Positions 1-5,004 of a stretch of 8,019 bases of DNA are shown in pieces. The DNA is from an uncultured Oscillospiraceae bacterium (GTDB taxonomy: Bacteria > Bacillota > Clostridia > Oscillospirales > Oscillospiraceae): contig CAAETL010000264.1 of assembly GCA_900758955.1 (NCBI GenBank), positions 1-8,019 on the forward strand, in the 5' to 3' direction. Under the pieces are notes generated by a model, which did not search any database, had not been told where the DNA came from, and was given only the letters and a program-made list of their open reading frames with translations. A program made the translations under genes and the position numbers. The number at the start of each line of letters is the position of its first letter. The stretch's first letter is position 1.

Positions 1-498
1 CAGCCCTGGTTTGCCTATGTGTTCCTGCCCATCGGCGTGCTGGCGCTGGCCGGCGGCATCATCCTGCTGGTAACGTCCCAGAAGAACGGTCAGGGCGCCC
101 CAGTAGCTGCCGGCGCTGCCGCAGGTATGGGATCTGGAAAAGCGCCTGCAAGAGGCGGCCGCGGCCCTGTGGAAAAACGGGCTGTGCTGCGCGGCGTGAC
201 AGGAAAATACTCTGGCCAGAGCTTTGACCTGTTAAAGGGCAAGGTGGTCATCGGCCGAGACCCGGCAACCTGTAACATCGTATTCGATAAAAACACGCCG
301 GGTATCAGCGGGCGGCACTGCCAGGTAGTCTACGACCCGAATGAAGACTGCTTTATCATCACCGATCTGGGATCGTCCTACGGCACGTTCCTGGGCAACG
401 GCAAAAAGCTGACGGCGAATGTGGCGGAAAAATTGTCGACCGGGGACACCTTCTACCTGTGCGACAACGCCAACCGGTTTGTGGTGAGCAAGGAGTAA
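1..498 (+). CDS. Membrane-anchored FHA-domain protein, 5' end cut by the window
   Basis: The frame is open from the first base (QPWFAYVF...), so the gene starts outside the window; the GTG at 19 falls inside a hydrophobic helix and is probably not the start. Numbering from the window's first codon, residues 2-26 form a membrane segment. Residues about 28-58 are a Gly/Ala/Arg-rich linker, and about 63-163 are an FHA domain. The FHA signatures are VIGRD (83-87), SGRH (103-106) and DLGSSYGTF (122-130). FHA domains bind phosphothreonine peptides, and the GR and SxxH-type residues that contact phosphate are present. The Asn common in the last loop (SxNGT) is Tyr here. With two Ser/Thr kinases downstream, this protein is a likely kinase substrate or phospho-dependent adaptor, with the FHA domain probably on the cytosolic side; that role is inferred. 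The stop overlaps the ribosome binding site of the next gene. Confidence 0.9.
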   Translation, partial: QPWFAYVFLPIGVLALAGGIILLVTSQKNGQGAPVAAGAAAGMGSGKAPARGGRGPVEKRAVLRGVTGKYSGQSFDLLKGKVVIGRDPATCNIVFDKNTPGISGRHCQVVYDPNEDCFIITDLGSSYGTFLGNGKKLTANVAEKLSTGDTFYLCDNANRFVVSKE

Positions 499-504
499 CC
501 CGTT

Positions 505-831
505 ATGGCAGGGTATTGTTTAAAAAACGGAAGAATCCAGGAAGCGTGGGGAGAGGACGCCGCCGGCCGGGAACTGGCGGCTGTCTTCCACCTGACTGCA
601 GACGGTGAAATGAAAGAACTCCACGAGTTCCCGGCGCTGTCGGAAGGTGAAGGGGCGCTGGCGTATGCAGGTGAGTTCTACATTGAACCCCTGGAAGTAC
701 AGATTGAATTTCTAAAAGCGGCCAATGCGGAAAAATGGCTGGAGGCGCTGGTCTTGCGGCATGTCGACCGGGTGCGGCAGGTATCGGAGGAACTCTTTGT
801 CATAGCTGAGATAAAATCGTTTGGAGCATGA
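505..831 (+). CDS. Small soluble protein of unknown function
   Basis: This 108-residue protein starts at ATG 505, with AAGGAG at 490-495 inside the end of the FHA gene. I do not recognise a family. It is acidic, with no signal peptide and no membrane segment. The N-terminal half alternates short polar and hydrophobic stretches, suggesting beta strands (AAVFHLTADGEMKEL). The C-terminal half (residues about 64-100) looks helical and ends in LRHVDRVRQVSEELFVI. It lies 6 nt after the FHA gene, and its TGA overlaps the next ATG (ATGA), so it is probably translationally coupled within the same operon. A cytosolic accessory role in the kinase/FHA system is a guess from position only. Confidence 0.75.
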   Translation: MAGYCLKNGRIQEAWGEDAAGRELAAVFHLTADGEMKELHEFPALSEGEGALAYAGEFYIEPLEVQIEFLKAANAEKWLEALVLRHVDRVRQVSEELFVIAEIKSFGA

Positions 832-1349
832 ATGCAACGGACGCGATGGGGGATATGTTGTTCTTTGCCCTTGGAGTATGTTTGTTTCTCTTCGGAATCA
901 TTTTGGCATTCTGTCGGACTGTACGGTCAAAGCGTCGCTGCCGGAGAAGAGTGAACGCCGTCATCTGCGATGTGGACGTCAGCTGGACAGACGACGATTT
1001 CACCGATTTCTTCATTATCAACTATAAATACCATCCGGTCTACCAGTACACATTGGATGGACAGGAGTATCGGGTAGTATCCCGGGTAGAGTATTCCAAA
1101 AAGGACGAAATCAAAGTCGGTAGTTATGAGGTGCTCTTTGTGGATGAAAAGAATCCCCGGTACTTTTCCTGCCCCTCTGAGAATAGGGAACGTGTAATCA
1201 GCGCCCTTATCTGGTCTGTGCTGGGAGTTGCCTTTGCACTTTTTCCTTTAGTGGGCTGGGGCGGGTGGATCGGGTTTCTGGTGGCGCTGGGATTGCTCCT
1301 GCTGGGTGATCTGTGTTACGATGCCTGGTCCAAAAATCGGAAGGAGTGA
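828..1349 (+). CDS. DUF3592-like membrane protein (copy 1)
   Basis: This 173-residue protein has one N-terminal membrane helix (about 9-29), a basic stop-transfer stretch (RTVRSKRRCRRR), and a soluble beta-rich domain of about 90 residues. Two closely spaced C-terminal helices follow (about 124-145 and 146-161). The soluble part carries the pattern I associate with DUF3592 proteins: HPVYQYTLDGQEYR, then KVGSYEVLFVDEKNP, then a terminal FSC. The biochemical function of this family is not established. ATG 828 overlaps the previous stop (ATGA). The upstream GGAG (823-826) is too close to serve it well, so coupling to the upstream gene is the likely start mechanism; ATG 846 or 855 cannot be excluded. 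It lies directly upstream of kinase A, and two more family members lie between the kinases, which suggests a kinase-associated role. The family assignment rests on motif pattern only. Confidence 0.85.
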   Translation: MNATDAMGDMLFFALGVCLFLFGIILAFCRTVRSKRRCRRRVNAVICDVDVSWTDDDFTDFFIINYKYHPVYQYTLDGQEYRVVSRVEYSKKDEIKVGSYEVLFVDEKNPRYFSCPSENRERVISALIWSVLGVAFALFPLVGWGGWIGFLVALGLLLLGDLCYDAWSKNRKE

Positions 1350-1350
1350 C

Positions 1351-1394
1351 TGTATTTTGCTATCAAAATACATCGTTTTATACTTAAAATACAT
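1351..1394 (+). promoter_or_regulatory. Candidate internal promoter with overlapping inverted and direct repeats
   Basis: The AT-rich 64-nt gap before kinase A contains TTGCTA (1357-1362), a 16-nt spacer and TATACT (1379-1384), which fits a weak sigma-A promoter. A perfect inverted repeat, TGTATTTT (1351-1358) and AAAATACA (1365-1372), overlaps the -35 element. AAAATACAT occurs at 1365-1373 and again at 1386-1394, exactly 21 bp apart, or two helical turns on one face. This layout suits an operator for a dimeric repressor or activator, allowing the kinase genes to be expressed separately from the upstream FHA genes. The repeats are seen directly; the promoter and operator roles are inferred. 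Confidence 0.45.
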
Positions 1395-1400
1395 TGCTTG

Positions 1401-1406
1401 AGGAGG
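1401..1406 (+). promoter_or_regulatory. Ribosome binding site of kinase A
   Basis: A perfect AGGAGG lies 7 nt before ATG 1414, which fixes the start of kinase A and indicates strong, uncoupled translation initiation. Confidence 0.9.
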
Positions 1407-1413
1407 TGGGAGA

Positions 1414-3717
1414 ATGAATCCGGAACGTGTTTGTTATGGCTGTTTCGCGGAAAAAGAACCGGGGATTCCATGCCCCCGATGCGGATTTAATGAGAACGAC
1501 GAGCAGCCCTATCTTGCGCTGCCCCTGGGTACGATCCTAAACGGGAGATATCTGGTAGGAAAGGTGCTTGGCATTGGCGGGTTCGGTATCACCTATCTGG
1601 GATACGACCTGACACTGGAGATCAAGGTTGCGATTAAAGAATATATGCCCTCCGCCCTGGCCACAAGGCATCCGGATCACTATAGTGTGGCGCTGACCGG
1701 ACGGGTGGAGGAGGATTACCAGTACGGTATGGAGCGCTTTTTGGATGAAGCGAAGATCCTTGCCAAGCTGCAAAACACCCCGCATATCGTATCGGTGCAG
1801 AACTATTTCAAAGAGAACGGCACCGCATACTTTGTGATGGAGTACATAGACGGTATGAGCCTGAAAGCCTACCTGGCAAAAAACGGGGATAAGATCCCCT
1901 ATAACCAGGCGATTGCCATTCTGCAGCCGATCATGGAAGCGCTGGTTCAGGTGCATGCGCTGAACCTCCTGCACCGGGACATCAGCCCGGACAATATCTA
2001 TATCACATCCAAAGGCGAAAGCCGTCTGCTGGATTTCGGCGCGGCGCGGTTCGCACTGGGGGACGGCAAGAGCGTGTCGGTCATCTTAAAACATGGCTAC
2101 GCGCCGGAGGAACAGTATTCCAGCCACGGCAATCAGGGACCGTGGACGGATGTTTACGCCATGGGCGCTACCCTGTACCGCTGCATTACCGGGCAGCTTC
2201 CGCCAGATTCGGTGGAACGGATCCATGGGGATACCATGAAAAGGCCGTCGGAGCTGGGGTTCCGTATTCCGGCTAATGTGGAAAACGCCATCATGAAAGC
2301 GTTGGCGGTAAAAACCGAGGATCGTTTCCCCAATATGGAGGCATTCATCGGGGCACTGAACGGGCGCGTTTCCGTACAGGATCAGGTGGCGGCCAGTATC
2401 AGCCAGCGCACCCAGGCTACCGCTTACAGGCAGGAAGGCTACGGGCAGATTGCCTATCAGCAGCCCGCCTATAACGGCGGGGGTGCTGCGGCAGGAAAGC
2501 CCTCTGCGTTCTCCCGGTTCCTTTCCTATATGAAAGCCAATCCGGTGGTTGCCTGGGTTTCCGGCGGTGGGCTGCTGGCGGTGATCGCCCTTTGTATTAT
2601 CCTTCCTATCGCGCTTTCTGGCGGAGGGGAAAAAAGGCCGACAGGAGGGGGCGGCGGTGGGAATACGCCTGTCATCAGCCAACCTACGCCTGTCATCAGC
2701 CAACCGCAGACGAGTAATCCGGAACCGACAACAGACCCAGAGCCTACTACAGAACCTCCAGCGGAAATGGTGGCGCAGGATCTTGGCATCCTCAACGCTA
2801 CGATTGAGATCCCGTCGGATTATACGAGGGTTGAGGAGGAGACGATTTTTATCAATGAGGCTAAAGGCTGCGGTATGATGATGGTTTATCTTTGGAACAT
2901 TGACGGACCACCCATCTACTCCCTTGCCGATGTGGAATCCCAGAGAGAAGCTATTGCCGCCAACCTGATGCAGAACCTGTTTGAAGTTTCGGATTATCAG
3001 ATCCTTGCTGCCGGACCCGATCAGGTGGGAAGCGCAGGCGCCTATCAAATCTATCTTGAAGGCACCGACAGCGAAGGCGTCTCCAACGAAGTGGTCATTA
3101 TGGCGGTGGAGGGGTATGATTTCGGCTGTTATTTCATCATCACGAGCTATCCCAAGGGGGACAAAGCCGCCGAAGCGGAAATCCATTCCATCATCCAGTC
3201 CTTTGAGAGCAACGGTGCGCCGGAGACAACGTACAAGATGTACTATGGCTCTAAGAGCGGCGTCAAGGTGATTGTGGACGATGCCGTGGCAGCAGGACGC
3301 GTGATGGACACGACTGTTAACCTGGGAGAGGCCGGAGCGGTGGCCGAATTGGTTATTTACCCAACGGACGCGGCAATGGAAGCCGGCTTTGGGAGCGCTA
3401 CGCCGGACAGCGGGATTGTGGAAATAGGGAATGCCGGCCAGCTGGGAATGAGCAGCCCGGAGGAGGTCTTGCAGTTTCAGAGAGACGTGGCGTCTAGCGC
3501 GGGCGTTTCCGTAGGTGAAACATACACGTCGCAGTCGGGCGGTGTGGAATGGCTGTGCATGGATTGGACCATGAATGAATTTACGTTCAGTGTTGCCTCC
3601 GCCATGATCGACGGCAAGTGTTACGCTGTTAGCTGCATGTTCAACAGCTCCAACAAAGATGCGGTTGTCGCTTTGTATCAACAGGCCATGGCGTCCGTCC
3701 GTGCATGGGAGGGATAA
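1414..3717 (+). CDS. Transmembrane Ser/Thr protein kinase A with zinc ribbon and two-part extracellular domain
   Basis: This 767-residue receptor-like kinase probably phosphorylates Ser/Thr residues on cytosolic partners in response to an external signal. Residues 7-23 form a CxxC...CxxC zinc ribbon (Cys 7, 10, 20, 23). The kinase domain spans about 43-315: Gly loop GIGGFG (53-58), VAIK Lys75, helix-C Glu112, HRDISPDN (187-194, Asp189 and Asn194), DFG (207-209), APE (230-232) and Asp246. Ser191 occupies the position usually held by catalytic-loop Lys. A juxtamembrane linker runs to about 377, followed by one membrane helix (about 378-402) and a Gly/Pro/Thr-rich linker with TPVISQP repeated twice (418-431). 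Residues about 455-767 form two successive domains. Each ends in a strand-plus-helix pattern (FIITSYP...IIQSFE; YAVSCMF...AMASVR) that resembles DcrB/PsbP-type folds; that fold guess is weak. Kinase B is its paralogue. Confidence 0.93.
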   Translation: MNPERVCYGCFAEKEPGIPCPRCGFNENDEQPYLALPLGTILNGRYLVGKVLGIGGFGITYLGYDLTLEIKVAIKEYMPSALATRHPDHYSVALTGRVEEDYQYGMERFLDEAKILAKLQNTPHIVSVQNYFKENGTAYFVMEYIDGMSLKAYLAKNGDKIPYNQAIAILQPIMEALVQVHALNLLHRDISPDNIYITSKGESRLLDFGAARFALGDGKSVSVILKHGYAPEEQYSSHGNQGPWTDVYAMGATLYRCITGQLPPDSVERIHGDTMKRPSELGFRIPANVENAIMKALAVKTEDRFPNMEAFIGALNGRVSVQDQVAASISQRTQATAYRQEGYGQIAYQQPAYNGGGAAAGKPSAFSRFLSYMKANPVVAWVSGGGLLAVIALCIILPIALSGGGEKRPTGGGGGGNTPVISQPTPVISQPQTSNPEPTTDPEPTTEPPAEMVAQDLGILNATIEIPSDYTRVEEETIFINEAKGCGMMMVYLWNIDGPPIYSLADVESQREAIAANLMQNLFEVSDYQILAAGPDQVGSAGAYQIYLEGTDSEGVSNEVVIMAVEGYDFGCYFIITSYPKGDKAAEAEIHSIIQSFESNGAPETTYKMYYGSKSGVKVIVDDAVAAGRVMDTTVNLGEAGAVAELVIYPTDAAMEAGFGSATPDSGIVEIGNAGQLGMSSPEEVLQFQRDVASSAGVSVGETYTSQSGGVEWLCMDWTMNEFTFSVASAMIDGKCYAVSCMFNSSNKDAVVALYQQAMASVRAWEG
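2664..2705 (+). repeat. Perfect 21-bp tandem duplication in the extracellular linker of kinase A
   Basis: Two identical 21-bp units (2664-2684 and 2685-2705) encode TPVISQP twice in frame, just outside the membrane. Kinase B has no counterpart. Perfect identity of both copies suggests a recent slippage duplication that adjusts linker length. Confidence 0.85.
3707..3713 (+). promoter_or_regulatory. Ribosome binding site that sets the start of DUF3592-like copy 2
   Basis: GGGAGGG, located inside the last codons of kinase A, is 9 nt before ATG 3723. An in-frame ATG at 3705 lies in front of this site and would add six residues (MGGITS) before the hydrophobic helix, so 3723 is preferred. Confidence 0.7.
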
Positions 3718-3722
3718 CCAGC

Positions 3723-4268
3723 ATGGAAGATCTTATTCTAATTCTCGTTCTGAGCGGCATCGGCCTTGTCACGCTTCTGGTTTCCGTCTGGCTGTTCTAC
3801 AGGAAGAAAAGAAAAACGACGGAGAAGAAGAGAGCCTGCACGGCGGAATGCCGGGCGGCCATTGTGGACGTGGGAAACTATCACGCCAGAAACAAGCACC
3901 GCATGCTGAAAGCCGCAGGGGGTGTTTCCGCGGCGCACTTTCTGAGCGGAGCGGGCGGCACGGGAAGGCGGGCGGCCTCCCTCGGGGTGAAGATGGCGAC
4001 GCTGGGACTCTACTATTATCCCGTGTACCGGTATACCTACCGGGGAGAGACCTATGAACAGATCGGCAATGTCCCGGCAATGGAGGAACAGGCCCGGAAA
4101 AAGGTGGGAACGGAGCTTACGCTTTTTATCGATCCGGCCAAACCTACCAGCTTTTACTGCCTGGAGGAGGAAAAGGGTTACTTTCAGCAGCGCTTTGCCT
4201 ACCTGATCGTCGCTCTTCTCGTCATTGCGGTTTTGATTATGATTGGAGTCATGTGGCTAACAATATAG
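3723..4268 (+). CDS. DUF3592-like membrane protein (copy 2)
   Basis: This 181-residue protein has an N-terminal membrane helix (about 3-26), a strongly basic segment (YRKKRKTTEKKR), a soluble domain and a C-terminal helix (about 158-180). The family pattern is clear: YPVYRYTYRGETYE (99-112), KVGTELTLFIDPAKP (127-141) and FYC (144-146). Relative to copies 1 and 3 it has an extra Gly/Ala-rich insertion of about 40 residues (about 54-95, including AAGGVSAAHFLSGAGG) before the conserved block. It starts 5 nt after the kinase A stop and shares its transcript, so it is probably co-made with that kinase. The function is unknown; a small membrane partner or sensor subunit for the kinase is inferred from the repeated pairing in this locus. 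Confidence 0.85.
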   Translation: MEDLILILVLSGIGLVTLLVSVWLFYRKKRKTTEKKRACTAECRAAIVDVGNYHARNKHRMLKAAGGVSAAHFLSGAGGTGRRAASLGVKMATLGLYYYPVYRYTYRGETYEQIGNVPAMEEQARKKVGTELTLFIDPAKPTSFYCLEEEKGYFQQRFAYLIVALLVIAVLIMIGVMWLTI

Positions 4269-4275
4269 CTTCAGT

Positions 4276-4303
4276 GCCTGCCGCAGCGAAACCTGCGGCA
4301 GGC
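4276..4303 (+). terminator. Perfect 11-bp hairpin, possible terminator, attenuator or processing site
   Basis: GCCTGCCGCAG (4276-4286) and CTGCGGCAGGC (4293-4303) pair perfectly around a CGAAAC loop, 8 nt after the stop of the preceding gene. The stem is GC-rich and very stable, but it is followed only by GGTTTCCC. A real U-tract is missing, so full intrinsic termination is doubtful. Partial termination or protection of the 3' end of the upstream transcript, which would give unequal expression of the two kinase halves, is a reasonable alternative. Confidence 0.5.
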
Positions 4304-4334
4304 GGTTTCCCTAAAAAAGATTGGTGCGGGCGGA

Positions 4335-4341
4335 AAGGAGG
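4335..4341 (+). promoter_or_regulatory. Ribosome binding site that sets the start of DUF3592-like copy 3
   Basis: AAGGAGG lies 7 nt before ATG 4349. The same frame is open back to a GTG at 4253, but that extension runs through the hairpin and has no binding site, so ATG 4349 is the start. Confidence 0.85.
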
Positions 4342-4348
4342 GGGACGC

Positions 4349-4792
4349 ATGAATTTTGCAGAGGATATTGCGTTGATTCTGATTGTATGCGCGATAACAT
4401 ATCCGCTTTACGCGTTATTTTTCGTGCTTGCCCACTTTTACAAGAAAAAGACGCAGAGAGGGAGCGGCTGCACGGTTTTTCTAAAAGCGACCGTCATCGA
4501 ACCGCTGAGGATTCGGATCAAGCATTCCTACCATTATTTTATGATATACCAATACGAGTATATGGGCTACGTCTATCAAAAAAACACCGGCATCGATTTG
4601 GCCTATCATCAGGCGCAGAAGAAGATCGGAACTGAGGTGGAGATTTACATTGACCCATCTGATCCGGAAAAATCCTTCTGTCCCGCCGATGTCAAGATGT
4701 ATCGGATGACTCAGATCTGCCTTCTGTGCTGCGGGTGGCTTTTTATTGTGGGAACGCCCATCTTCTGTTTTATATTAGAGTATTTATATTAG
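4349..4792 (+). CDS. DUF3592-like membrane protein (copy 3)
   Basis: This 147-residue protein is the shortest of the three. It has an N-terminal membrane helix (about 6-30), a basic anchor (YKKKTQR), a soluble domain, and a C-terminal helix (about 121-145) rich in Cys (ICLLCCGW). The family pattern is FMIYQYEYMGYVYQ (64-77), KIGTEVEIYIDPSDPEKSF (92-110) and a following Cys111. It lacks the Gly/Ala-rich insertion of copy 2. The last codons (FILEYLY) are encoded by a 14-bp tandem duplication that also supplies the stop. It is placed upstream of kinase B much as copy 1 is placed upstream of kinase A, suggesting duplication of a DUF3592-kinase pair. The molecular function is unknown. Confidence 0.85.
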   Translation: MNFAEDIALILIVCAITYPLYALFFVLAHFYKKKTQRGSGCTVFLKATVIEPLRIRIKHSYHYFMIYQYEYMGYVYQKNTGIDLAYHQAQKKIGTEVEIYIDPSDPEKSFCPADVKMYRMTQICLLCCGWLFIVGTPIFCFILEYLY

Positions 4793-4794
4793 AG
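4769..4794 (+). repeat. 12-bp direct repeat with 14-bp period at a gene end
   Basis: TTTATATTAGAG occurs at 4769-4780 and 4783-4794. The stop TAG of DUF3592-like copy 3 lies inside the second unit. With a single unit the frame would read FILEL and then stop at the TAG at 4798-4800, so the duplication changed the C-terminus. Confidence 0.85.
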
Positions 4795-4869
4795 TTATAG
4801 ATTGCGACGATCCAAGACGCTGGGGCCGTATTCTGTTCGGTTTGTCTGGAGGAAAGGGAGAAACAGCCC

Positions 4870-5004
4870 TTGATTGAGGAGATGATGAATGTCTTTCCGT
4901 TCATTCTGGAAGAGCTGGGTATGATCGCGTTGATGGAAGTGGTTTTTCTGCTGTTGCGGGTGAAAGGCCGGGGCGCAAGTACAAAGAAGAGGAGTGAAAC
5001 ATGA
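4870..5004 (+). CDS. Probable small membrane peptide upstream of kinase B
   Basis: This 44-codon frame starts at TTG 4870, with AAGGGAG (4854-4860) 9 nt upstream. Alternative starts are ATG 4882 or 4885, which have GAGGAG too close to them. It ends in TGA overlapping the kinase B ATG (ATGA). The peptide has one hydrophobic stretch with acidic residues (NVFPFILEELGMIALMEVV, then FLLLRVKG) followed by a basic tail (GRGASTKKRSE). That layout resembles the N-terminal helix plus basic anchor of the neighbouring DUF3592-like proteins, so it may be a remnant of a fourth copy. Alternatively it is a leader whose translation couples to kinase B. The frame stays open back to 4801 without a standard start codon except TTG/CTG-type codons. 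Whether it is expressed cannot be told from sequence. Confidence 0.4.
   Translation: MIEEMMNVFPFILEELGMIALMEVVFLLLRVKGRGASTKKRSET

Noticed and set aside
2086..3681. Long minus-strand open frame of 531 codons opposite kinase A
   Set aside because: It is antisense to a clearly coding kinase gene, has no recognisable domains, and has a His/Arg-rich composition typical of a shadow frame. Similar minus-strand frames opposite kinase B were rejected for the same reason.
3705..3722. ATG 3705 as the start of DUF3592-like copy 2
   Set aside because: It lies in front of the GGGAGGG binding site; ATG 3723 is 9 nt after that site and begins directly with the hydrophobic helix.
4253..4348. GTG start at 4253 for DUF3592-like copy 3
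   Set aside because: The 32 extra residues translate the hairpin region, overlap the previous gene and have no ribosome binding site; ATG 4349 has AAGGAGG at ideal spacing and begins the membrane helix.
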